A stretch of 5,567 bases of DNA from an uncultured Eubacterium sp. GTDB lineage: Bacteria; Bacillota; Clostridia; Peptostreptococcales; Anaerovoracaceae. Below, one piece after another: positions 1 through 5,531 of this stretch (its first letter is position 1; each line of letters opens with the position of its first letter). Made by a program: the position numbers and the translations under genes. The stretch lies in the NCBI GenBank assembly GCA_900543485.1, contig UQRM01000059.1, positions 1 through 5,567 on the forward strand, read 5' to 3'. The notes below the pieces were generated by a model, which was not told where the DNA came from, did no database searches, and saw only the letters and a program-made list of their open reading frames with translations.

Positions 1-117
1 AGGCCAGACCTATTGCCATACTCATTCTAACAGCTTAAGCAACAAGATGGATAATTCCTTACTGGCTGTAAGGGGTATTAACCATAAATATATTGTAGTA
101 GGGAGGTAATATCACCG

Positions 118-240
118 ATGTTGAATCTTATCTTTCTTATGAGAAGTTTTTATCAACAAGACAGAACAAACTTTGCAGACATAAAAAACATGCGATATCG
201 ATGTTTCATCATAGGAAAATCGCATGTAACAGAATCCTGA
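118..240 (+). CDS. Possible 40-residue small ORF, unknown function
   Basis: An ATG at 118 opens 40 codons ending in TGA at 238-240. GGGAGG at 101-106 sits 11 bases upstream, which is longer than ideal but usable. The peptide starts with a short hydrophobic stretch (MLNLIFLM), then becomes polar and basic, with one Cys (residue 29). I recognise no family. Its 3' half overlaps the 188-227 inverted repeat, which argues that the base sequence may be constrained by structure rather than coding. It could equally be chance or a decayed gene. Confidence 0.15.
   Translation: MLNLIFLMRSFYQQDRTNFADIKNMRYRCFIIGKSHVTES
188..227. repeat. 9-bp perfect inverted repeat (hairpin)
   Basis: ACATGCGAT at 188-196 is exactly complementary to ATCGCATGT at 219-227, with a 22-base loop. 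The loop contains a small GATG/CATC pairing (200-203 with 207-210), so the symmetry is nested. No T-tract follows, so it is not a simple terminator. It directly abuts the next inverted repeat. Confidence 0.5.
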
Positions 241-294
241 GAAAGAGACCGGCTGTAAACTCTATCGCTGAAAGTTAGCGTCGGTTTCTGTTAC
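226..294. repeat. 9-bp perfect inverted repeat enclosing a small hairpin
   Basis: GTAACAGAA at 226-234 pairs exactly with TTCTGTTAC at 286-294. Inside lies a second hairpin, CGCTGA (266-271) against TTAGCG (275-280), with one G-T wobble. GAGACCG (245-251) can alternatively pair with CGGTTTC (282-288). Together with 188-227 this gives about 107 bases of contiguous structured sequence upstream of the acyl-CoA dehydrogenase promoter. It may be an untranslated RNA, the 3' end of an upstream transcript, or a remnant of a palindromic element. Confidence 0.45.
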
Positions 295-362
295 CATTGT
301 TGAAATCTACTGTCAAATCCAATTGCCGGATCCATCACAGAGGGATCGCCATTATATCAAAC

Positions 363-403
363 GGACAAAAAAAGTCTGATTATCTACTTGACTTTTTTTG
401 TCC
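363..403. promoter_or_regulatory. Perfect 14-bp inverted repeat over the -35 region, candidate operator
   Basis: GGACAAAAAAAGTC (363-376) and GACTTTTTTTGTCC (390-403) are perfect inverted copies separated by 13 bases. The right arm covers most of the -35 hexamer and the start of the spacer of the promoter at 388-416, so a bound dimer or pair of dimers would block RNA polymerase. The stem is A/T-rich at its core and no T-run follows it, so a DNA operator fits better than an intrinsic terminator. I do not recognise the motif as a known Rex, PerR, Fur or Fnr box. Confidence 0.55.
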
Positions 404-416
404 AATAAGATATCAT
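388..416 (+). promoter_or_regulatory. Sigma-A type promoter for the ACAD-fusion/FDP operon
   Basis: TTGACT (388-393) and TATCAT (411-416) are separated by exactly 17 bases. A transcript would start near 423 and give a leader of about 65 bases before the ATG at 489. The -35 lies in the right arm of the 14-bp inverted repeat, suggesting repression or redox-responsive control (inference). Confidence 0.65.
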
Positions 417-475
417 GTAGCCAAAAGAAAGAAATGTTGCGAAAATTCAGTAAATAATGTTATTAAAATCATAAT

Positions 476-484
476 AAGGAGGGG
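476..484 (+). promoter_or_regulatory. Ribosome binding site that fixes the ACAD-fusion start
   Basis: AAGGAGGGG lies 4 bases before the ATG at 489. The reading frame is open further upstream to a TTG at 297, but that extension would run through the promoter and operator and has no ribosome binding site, so the start at 489 is preferred. Confidence 0.85.
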
Positions 485-488
485 TCAT

Positions 489-2408
489 ATGTTGTTTCAA
501 ACCACGGAGAAGCACGAAGCTCTGAGAAACAAGATTCGCGCGTTTGCAGAAAAAGAAGTCAAGCCGATAGCGTTTTCCCTTGACCAGGAGAACGAATTCC
601 CGGAAGATGCTGTGAAAAAGCTGGCGGAAATGGGCCTGATGGGTATCCCATATCCGGAGGAGTACGGCGGGGCGGGCCTGGACATCCTCAGCTATGCCAT
701 CGCGGTGGAAGAACTGGCCAGAGTGGACGGAGGTACAGGAGTGATCCTTTCTGCTCATGTTTCCTTGGGATCATATCCTATCTTTGCGTACGGGACGGAG
801 GAGCAGAAACAGAAGTATCTGGTGCCGCTGGCCAAGGGTGAAAAGATAGGGGCATTTGGCCTTACCGAACCCAACGCAGGCTCCGATGCCGGTGGCACGG
901 AAACGACAGCGGTTGATAAAGGCGATCATTATCTGTTGAATGGGGGAAAGATATTTATCACCAATGCCCCTAAAGCAGATACATATGTAGTCTTTGCAGT
1001 AACTACACCTGACATAGGGACCAGAGGCATATCGGCCTTTATCGTGGAAAAAGGATGGAAAGGCTTTGACTTTGGAGACCATTACGACAAGATGGGCATA
1101 CGTTCATCATCGACAGCGGAGCTGATCTTCAATGATGTCAAAGTTCCTAAAGAAAATCTCCTGGGTAAGGAGGGCGAAGGTTTCAAGATAGCCATGGCAA
1201 CGCTGGACGGCGGCAGGATAGGTATCGCCTCCCAGGCCCTCGGAATTGCTCAGGGTGCTTATGAGCAGGCGTTGAAATATGCTAAGGAAAGGATACAATT
1301 CGGAAAACCGATAGCGGCTCAGCAAGGTGTTTCGTTCAAGCTGGCAGAAATGGCCACAAAGCTGAGATGCGCCAGGTTTCTCGTATATTCCGCGGCAGAG
1401 CTGAAGGAAAATCATGAGAGGTACTCGGTCGAGGCGGCAATGGCCAAGATGTACGCATCCGAATCGGCACTCGAGATAACTAACGACGCAGTCCAGATTT
1501 TCGGCGGCACAGGTTTCCTCAAGGGAATGGATGTAGAGAGGATGTACCGCGACGCCAAGATCACGACCATATACGAAGGCACCAGCGAGATACAGAGAGT
1601 CGTTATCGCAGCCGGGATAATAGGAAAGCTCAGCAGAGACAGCAAGGAGGGCGGCAGCAAACAGAGCGGCATGAAGAAAAAATCCACGCCTGTGACAGGA
1701 CTGAGAAAACAGATGATCTTCAACGAAGGAGATGCGAAAGAGCAAGTAGAAAAGCTGGTAGAGGCCCTCAAGAAGGACGGCCATGATTTCTCCGTCGGAA
1801 TAGATATAAATACGCCGATCATAGATGCGGAGAGAGTCGTTTCGGCAGGTAAAGGTATCGGCCCTAAGGAAAATATGAAGCTGATAGAAGACCTGGCCAA
1901 GGCGGCCGGCGCAGCCATAGGCTCGTCGAGACCGGTCGCTGAGACGCTTAAATACGTTCCTCTCGAGAGATATGTAGGTATGTCGGGAAGGAAGTTCAGC
2001 GGCAATCTTTATATAGCGTGCGGCATTTCCGGAGCTATACAGCACCTCAAGGGTATAAAGGAAGCATCGACTATAGTCGCGATCAACAAGAATAAGAACG
2101 CGCCTATTTTCAAGAACTGCGACTATGGTATCGTAGGTGATGTGAACGAGATAATACCTCTTCTCATCGAAGCACTTGGCGGAACCAGTGAAAAGAAACC
2201 TGCACCTCCTATGATAAAGATGAAAAGGCCTCGTGTCCCTAAGCCGACGCCTCTCGACAGACCTCATGTATGCGGAGGATGTGGATATGAGTATATAGCT
2301 GAGATTGGCGATGAGGATGCCGATATCATGCCGGGAACGCTTTTCAAGGATCTGCCTGTCGACTGGGTTTGTCCTGAATGTGGTGAAGATAAGGAACATT
2401 TCATCTAA
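489..2408 (+). CDS. Acyl-CoA dehydrogenase / ETF-alpha FAD domain / rubredoxin fusion protein
   Basis: This 639-residue flavo-iron protein has three modules. Residues 1-380 form a full-length short-chain acyl-CoA dehydrogenase close to clostridial butyryl-CoA dehydrogenase. They carry the FAD/substrate signature [10 protein letters not shown] (124-133), the second family signature from Q336 (QIFGGTGF) and the catalytic base E363 in [11 protein letters not shown] Lys/Ser/Gly-rich linker (about 381-408) leads to residues about 409-565, the C-terminal FAD-binding domain of ETF alpha, with VVSAGKGIG (450-458), SSR (479-481), GISGAIQH (512-519), AIN (531-533) and DYG (545-547). The ETF-alpha N-terminal domain is absent. 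A Pro/Lys-rich linker leads to a rubredoxin (about 592-639) with iron ligands C595, C598, C628 and C631. Acyl-CoA oxidation would pass electrons from FAD to FAD to the Fe centre, presumably in the cytoplasm. The flavodiiron gene 17 bases downstream is the obvious acceptor. Reverse flow (enoyl-CoA reduction) is possible. Domain calls are firm; substrate and direction are inferred. Confidence 0.93.
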   Translation: MLFQTTEKHEALRNKIRAFAEKEVKPIAFSLDQENEFPEDAVKKLAEMGLMGIPYPEEYGGAGLDILSYAIAVEELARVDGGTGVILSAHVSLGSYPIFAYGTEEQKQKYLVPLAKGEKIGAFGLTEPNAGSDAGGTETTAVDKGDHYLLNGGKIFITNAPKADTYVVFAVTTPDIGTRGISAFIVEKGWKGFDFGDHYDKMGIRSSSTAELIFNDVKVPKENLLGKEGEGFKIAMATLDGGRIGIASQALGIAQGAYEQALKYAKERIQFGKPIAAQQGVSFKLAEMATKLRCARFLVYSAAELKENHERYSVEAAMAKMYASESALEITNDAVQIFGGTGFLKGMDVERMYRDAKITTIYEGTSEIQRVVIAAGIIGKLSRDSKEGGSKQSGMKKKSTPVTGLRKQMIFNEGDAKEQVEKLVEALKKDGHDFSVGIDINTPIIDAERVVSAGKGIGPKENMKLIEDLAKAAGAAIGSSRPVAETLKYVPLERYVGMSGRKFSGNLYIACGISGAIQHLKGIKEASTIVAINKNKNAPIFKNCDYGIVGDVNEIIPLLIEALGGTSEKKPAPPMIKMKRPRVPKPTPLDRPHVCGGCGYEYIAEIGDEDADIMPGTLFKDLPVDWVCPECGEDKEHFI

Positions 2409-2425
2409 AGATAGGAGGGTAGAAA

Positions 2426-3649
2426 ATGTATAACGTAAGAGAGATAACGGATAACCTGTACTGGGTCGGGGCAAATGACCACAGGACCCACCTGTTCGAA
2501 AACATACATCCTATACCACAGGGGGTCAGCTATAACGCCTATGTGTTGTTAGACAAGGAGACGGTCCTCTTCGATACGGTGGACTGGTCGGCCTACAGAC
2601 AGTTTGAGGAAAATCTGGAACACGTGCTGGACGGACGTCCTCTCGACTGGATAGTCATCAATCACCTGGAACCCGACCACGCGGCCAGCATTGAGCAGAT
2701 ACTGAAGAAATATCCCAATGTGAAGATAATTTCTACGGAGAAGGGATACCTGCTGATGCGTCAGTTCGGTTTCCATCCTGATGAGCACGAATGTATAGAG
2801 GTGACTGAAGGGGATACCCACACATTTGGAGATCATACTATAGCAGTATTGACTGCTCCAATGGTCCACTGGCCTGAAGTAATGGTAACCCTTGACGTTA
2901 CTAATGGTGCTCTTTTCTCAGCAGATGCCTTCGGCTCTTTTATCGCTATGGATGGCAAGCTCTTTGCTGATGAGGTGGATTACGACAGAGACTGGATAGA
3001 CGAAGCCAGGAGATATCTTACCAATATCGTAGGGAAGTACGGTCCGCACATCCAGCACCTTCTGGGGAAGGCTTCAGGGCTGCTGGATAAGATAAAGTTC
3101 ATCTGTCCGCTCCACGGCCTGATCTGGCGTCAGGACTTCATGTATTTCATCGATAAATACGACAAGTGGAGCAGATACGAGCCGGAAGTGGACGGCGTGC
3201 TCATATGCTACGCTTCCATGTATGGAAATACGGAGTCGGCGGCTCAGGCGCTGGCGGCTAAAATAGTGCAGAAAGGCGTAAAGGATGTCAAAGTCGTGGA
3301 TGTTTCCAACACCCACGTATCCTACCTCATATCGGACGCGTGGAAATACAGCCATATCGTGCTGGCGTCCGTTACCTACAACCTGGGGATATACCCTGTT
3401 ATGCACAATTTCCTCATGGACATGAAGGCTCTTAACCTTCAGAACAGGACGTTCGCCATCATTGAGAACGGCTCATGGGCCCCTACGTCGGGAGACCTGA
3501 TGCAGAAGTTCATAGATGAGGAGCTGAAGAACATGACCGTCCTCAACGAAAGGCTGTCCATCGCCTCCTCCATGCTTCCTGATAAAGCCAAGGAGCTGGA
3601 GACGTTGGCGCAGGCCATCGTGGATTCCGTCAACGGAGTGGACGAATAA
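2426..3649 (+). CDS. Class A flavodiiron protein (FprA-type O2/NO reductase)
   Basis: This 407-residue protein has the length of a simple class A flavodiiron protein without extra domains. The N-terminal metallo-beta-lactamase-like domain (about 1-250) keeps all seven di-iron ligands: H80, E82, D84 and H85 (HLEPDH), H148 (MVHWPE), D167 (SADAFG) and H230 (CPLHG). The C-terminal flavodoxin-like FMN domain (about 256-400) has the phosphate loop YASMYGNTE (262-270), SVTYNLGIYP (315-324) and NGSWAP (348-353). Family members reduce O2 to water, or NO to N2O, taking electrons from rubredoxin through FMN, and protect anaerobes from oxidative or nitrosative stress. The protein has no rubredoxin of its own; one is fused to the upstream dehydrogenase. 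AGGAGGG at 2413-2419 lies 6 bases before the ATG, and the gap to the upstream stop is 17 bases, so the two genes are almost certainly cotranscribed. O2 versus NO preference cannot be read from the sequence. Confidence 0.95.
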   Translation: MYNVREITDNLYWVGANDHRTHLFENIHPIPQGVSYNAYVLLDKETVLFDTVDWSAYRQFEENLEHVLDGRPLDWIVINHLEPDHAASIEQILKKYPNVKIISTEKGYLLMRQFGFHPDEHECIEVTEGDTHTFGDHTIAVLTAPMVHWPEVMVTLDVTNGALFSADAFGSFIAMDGKLFADEVDYDRDWIDEARRYLTNIVGKYGPHIQHLLGKASGLLDKIKFICPLHGLIWRQDFMYFIDKYDKWSRYEPEVDGVLICYASMYGNTESAAQALAAKIVQKGVKDVKVVDVSNTHVSYLISDAWKYSHIVLASVTYNLGIYPVMHNFLMDMKALNLQNRTFAIIENGSWAPTSGDLMQKFIDEELKNMTVLNERLSIASSMLPDKAKELETLAQAIVDSVNGVDE

Positions 3650-3690
3650 ACGGACAAACGAAAGGTGATGCCTTAAAGATAGTATGATGT

Positions 3691-3730
3691 AAAGCAGGGC
3701 TCGCGGATGGCGAGGCCTGCTTTGCTTATT
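3691..3730 (+). terminator. Intrinsic terminator of the ACAD-fusion/FDP operon
   Basis: AAAGCAGG (3691-3698) pairs with CCTGCTTT (3716-3723). After one G-G mismatch, CTCGC (3700-3704) pairs with GCGAG (3710-3714), closing a 5-base loop. This is a 13-pair, GC-rich stem 41 bases after the flavodiiron stop. The following TTTGCTTATT is an interrupted T-tract, so termination may be partial. It separates the operon from the MarR unit. Confidence 0.75.
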
Positions 3731-3861
3731 CCTGCGAATACCCGGAGTGCCCCGTACAATTTAGGACGATGAAATGGCCGCGCTTGAGGAAGAACTGTTG
3801 GCGCTGGGAGAGATATATCTTTAGATTTTTAAAAGGTCTGTAAAATGTGGTTCTTCAGATG

Positions 3862-3890
3862 TTGACAGTTAGAATTCTAACTGATACAAT
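3862..3890 (+). promoter_or_regulatory. Promoter of the marR/DUF6198 operon
   Basis: TTGACA (3862-3867) and TACAAT (3885-3890) are separated by 17 bases, close to the sigma-A consensus. The start site would be near 3897, leaving a leader of about 31 bases. A frame extension of the MarR gene to a GTG at 3847 would run over this promoter and is rejected. Confidence 0.8.
3866..3883. promoter_or_regulatory. Primary MarR operator, 18-bp perfect palindrome
   Basis: CAGTTAGAATTCTAACTG is a perfect palindrome centred between 3874 and 3875. It fills the spacer between the -35 and -10 and touches the last two bases of the -35. MarR dimers typically bind palindromes of this size and block RNA polymerase, so autorepression is the natural reading (inference). 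Confidence 0.75.
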
Positions 3891-3895
3891 AATAA

Positions 3896-3907
3896 TTAGA
3901 AACCTAA
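3896..3907. promoter_or_regulatory. Secondary MarR operator, TTAG-N4-CTAA
   Basis: TTAGAAACCTAA repeats the core half-sites of the upstream palindrome (TTAG, 4 bases, CTAA) with an asymmetric centre. It lies over the predicted transcription start. The two centres are 27 bp apart, not an exact multiple of a helical turn, so the dimers would sit on partly different faces. Confidence 0.6.
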
Positions 3908-3927
3908 CTATTGAACGGAGGACAGCC

Positions 3928-4338
3928 ATGTCTTACCATAAACTCATGATGGAGAACCATACGTTTTTTTCCAGGATGGTATTTGAACGCCTTTCGGGCA
4001 CGGGGCTTTCCACAGGGCAGCCCAAGATACTCGAATACCTGATTTCTCACGATGGAGCTATCCAGAAGGATATCGCCGAAGCCTGCGCAGTAGAGCCGGC
4101 TACGGCAACCAGCCTTCTTTCCAGGATGGAAAAGAACGGCCTCGTCGAGAGAAAAAGCAAGGATGGAGACAGACGGTATACCTGCGTGTTTCTCACCGAA
4201 AAAGGACGGACGGACGCAGCGCTTTCCATCGACGCGCTGACCGGGCTGGAGGAAATCGCGCTGGACGGTTTTTCGGAAGATGAGAAGAAACGGTTCATAT
4301 CGTATCTGAAACGAGTAAACGATAACTTGAGAAAGTAA
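3928..4338 (+). CDS. MarR-family transcriptional regulator
   Basis: This 136-residue protein has the usual length for a MarR repressor. The winged helix-turn-helix spans about residues 44-93: AIQKDIAEACAV and PATATSLLSRMEKNGL form the DNA-reading helices, followed by the wing with the family D-x-R-R motif (DGDRRYTCVFL, 79-89) and LTEKG (89-93). Helices at both ends (about 5-22 and 115-135) would form the dimer interface. The start at 3928 is chosen because GGAGGA (3917-3922) lies 5 bases upstream and the promoter sits just before it. Two matching operator-like sites lie in that promoter, so it probably represses itself and the cotranscribed membrane protein gene 18 bases downstream. The ligand is unknown; neither of its two Cys residues (53 and 86) marks it as a clear OhrR-type peroxide sensor. 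Confidence 0.92.
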   Translation: MSYHKLMMENHTFFSRMVFERLSGTGLSTGQPKILEYLISHDGAIQKDIAEACAVEPATATSLLSRMEKNGLVERKSKDGDRRYTCVFLTEKGRTDAALSIDALTGLEEIALDGFSEDEKKRFISYLKRVNDNLRK

Positions 4339-4344
4339 AGGAGG
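4338..4344 (+). promoter_or_regulatory. Ribosome binding site for the DUF6198 gene
   Basis: AAGGAGG begins at the last base of the MarR stop codon and lies 12 bases before the ATG at 4357, a long spacing. The nearer ATG at 4346 is only one base from the site and gives a 3-codon frame whose TAA overlaps the 4357 ATG. The 4357 start is therefore kept. Confidence 0.6.
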
Positions 4345-4356
4345 AATGCATATTTA

Positions 4357-5112
4357 ATGTCTAAGGCCGAAATATTTAAGCGATATCTTATTTTTACTGT
4401 AGGTCTTTTCATAAGTTCATTTGGAGTAGCGATGATAACGAAAGCCGACCTGGGGACATCGCCCATATCGGCGATACCTTATGTACTGAGTCTGTACTAT
4501 CCGCTGACTCTCGGAGAATTCACTATAATCTTCAGCGTTCTGCTGATAGTCATTCAACTGATAATATTGAGAAAAAATTTCAAAGCGGAGTATTTCCTGC
4601 AGCTTCCGGTATCCATAGCTTTTGGATATTTCATCGATTTCAGCATGTTTCTGCTGAAGATGCTGTCACCGGATATGTATGTCGTCAAATTGCTGTTTTT
4701 GCTGGCAGGATGTCTTATCCTGGGGATTGGTGTCTACATGGAAGTGCTGGCCAATGTAGTGATGCTTCCTGGCGAATCCTTCGTCAGAGCCATCGTGATG
4801 ACGCTGAAAAAGGAATTTGGTACCATGAAGATCACCTTCGACGTGACCATGACATTGGCTGCGGCCGCCCTGTCCTTTGTTTTCATGAGCCACCTGGCAG
4901 GCGTTCGGGAAGGAACTGTGATCGCGGCCCTTCTGGTGGGAGCCATCGCGCGCTTCATCGGAAAGCAGCTGGATTTTCTGCCGGAGAAGCTGTTCGCGTC
5001 CGTTTCCCGGGCTGAGGATCTGGTCGAAGAGCTTATCCATGAGGATGCGGAAGAAATCAAAAACGAAAACGTCAGATACGGTATCAGGACCGAAGAAGCA
5101 TACGGAGACTGA
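4357..5112 (+). CDS. YczE/YyaS/YitT-type membrane protein (DUF6198 family)
   Basis: This 251-residue integral membrane protein has about six hydrophobic segments (roughly 9-28, 54-72, 80-100, 108-128, 160-178 and 186-204). It ends in a charged, acidic cytoplasmic-looking tail (about 216-251). The N-terminal pattern, RYLIFTVGLFISSFGVAMI followed by KADLGTSPISAIPYVLS and then LGEFTI, is typical of the family, as is the conserved polar MLPGESFVRAI stretch (136-146) between segments four and five. The biochemical role of the family is not established. In Bacillus subtilis, YczE has been linked to production of nonribosomal peptides, but no such genes are visible here. It lies 18 bases after the MarR gene and shares its promoter, a layout often seen for exporters or stress-related membrane proteins, so a transport role is plausible but unproven. 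Confidence 0.85.
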   Translation: MSKAEIFKRYLIFTVGLFISSFGVAMITKADLGTSPISAIPYVLSLYYPLTLGEFTIIFSVLLIVIQLIILRKNFKAEYFLQLPVSIAFGYFIDFSMFLLKMLSPDMYVVKLLFLLAGCLILGIGVYMEVLANVVMLPGESFVRAIVMTLKKEFGTMKITFDVTMTLAAAALSFVFMSHLAGVREGTVIAALLVGAIARFIGKQLDFLPEKLFASVSRAEDLVEELIHEDAEEIKNENVRYGIRTEEAYGD

Positions 5113-5129
5113 GAACGCCCGGTATGCTT
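5096..5129. repeat. 8-bp inverted repeat across the DUF6198 stop codon
   Basis: AAGCATAC (5096-5103) pairs exactly with GTATGCTT (5122-5129) around an 18-base loop that includes the stop codon. No T-tract follows, so it is at best a weak terminator or a 3'-end stabilising hairpin, and it may be chance. Confidence 0.3.
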
Positions 5130-5180
5130 GGATGAGTTGCATTGACGTTAAGATAAAACCGTCCTTTTATGGGCATTCTT

Positions 5181-5430
5181 TAGAATATCGCCAATCGCTG
5201 ATTTGCATACATCTGACGATAATTTCGACCTTTTTCAACGGATTATTTCGCCTTGATTATCGCGGATGAATGTTTTTGGATAGCCTGCGATAGTTTTTCG
5301 ATCGATATGCATCAAAAAATATCGTCAGTGGTGTTGTAAAATGAATCCGCGATAATCGGGCTTTCAAAAAGGCTCCCAAAAGGCCTGAAATATCGTGAAT
5401 GCATGTTTTCCATAAAACGGCGATATTTTA
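5181..5430. repeat. Long nested imperfect inverted repeat (about 250 bases)
   Basis: Six complementary blocks are properly nested, so the whole stretch could fold into one long interrupted hairpin. They are 5181-5192 with 5419-5430 (12 pairs, one G-T); 5204-5208 with 5399-5403; 5216-5226 with 5387-5396 (10 pairs, one bulged A); 5229-5234 with 5378-5383; 5255-5267 with 5345-5357 (13 perfect pairs, GATTATCGCGGAT); and 5285-5298 with 5314-5328 (13 pairs, one mismatch, one bulge). It could be a MITE-like palindromic element, a structured noncoding RNA, or the operon's 3' end. I saw no convincing target-site duplication and no transposase. Confidence 0.6.
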
Positions 5431-5502
5431 GATGTTAAAACACTGCGTTCCCGTTGCGCTGACAACTAAGAAACTTGGTACCCCCTTGTCTGCAAAATAT
5501 AA

Positions 5503-5531
5503 TTGACAATGGTGAGAAAAATCAATATACT
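5503..5531 (+). promoter_or_regulatory. Strong rightward promoter at the window edge
   Basis: TTGACA (5503-5508) and TATACT (5526-5531) are 17 bases apart, nearly the sigma-A consensus. Transcription would begin near 5538 and leave the window. ATGs at 5535 and 5546 have no ribosome binding site, so the gene it serves probably starts beyond the edge. An overlapping weaker pair, TTGGTA (5475-5480) with TATAAT (5498-5503), also has a 17-base spacer. Confidence 0.6.

Larger units (their letters stand above)
1..362. other. Left-edge region without a recognisable gene
   Basis: No frame here gives a protein I recognise. Frame 2 is open from the left edge to a TAA at 107-109 and could be the last 35 codons of an upstream gene. 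Frame 3 is open to a TAA at 36-38. Neither has a family signature. A 40-codon frame with an AGG-rich ribosome-binding-like sequence lies at 118-240. The right half holds two adjoining inverted repeats (188-227 and 226-294), so this may be a structured or decayed element rather than coding sequence. A leftward start (CAT at 23-25) opens a frame off the edge but has no ribosome binding site. Confidence 0.5.

Noticed and set aside
363..403. Reading the 14-bp inverted repeat as an intrinsic terminator.
   Set aside because: The T-run lies inside the stem rather than after it, the stem core is A/T only, and the arm overlaps a good promoter.
297..488. In-frame extension of the acyl-CoA dehydrogenase fusion to a TTG at 297 (64 extra residues).
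   Set aside because: It would span the promoter and the 14-bp inverted repeat, has no ribosome binding site, and the added residues do not resemble an acyl-CoA dehydrogenase N-terminus. AAGGAGGGG before 489 fixes the start.
1107..2474. Long antisense open frame (455 codons) opposite the fusion gene.
   Set aside because: It mirrors the codon pattern of the sense gene, has no recognisable domain, and the sense strand encodes well-conserved protein families throughout.
3774..3824. Sixteen-codon frame (MAALEEELLALGEIYL) between the terminator and the MarR promoter.
   Set aside because: It looks protein-like, but there is no ribosome binding site or promoter, and an in-frame stop lies just upstream at 3762-3764. 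At most it is a remnant of a lost gene.
3847..3927. GTG-initiated 27-residue extension of the MarR protein.
   Set aside because: It overlaps the promoter and both operator-like sites. The ATG at 3928 has a good ribosome binding site and gives the usual family length.
5039..5269. 76-codon plus-strand frame overlapping the end of the DUF6198 gene.
   Set aside because: It starts inside the membrane protein gene in another frame, has no ribosome binding site of its own, and its composition looks like out-of-frame translation.
5181..5430. CRISPR array or insertion sequence at the right edge.
   Set aside because: There are no regularly spaced direct repeats, no transposase, and no clear target-site duplication. 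The symmetry is inverted and nested instead.
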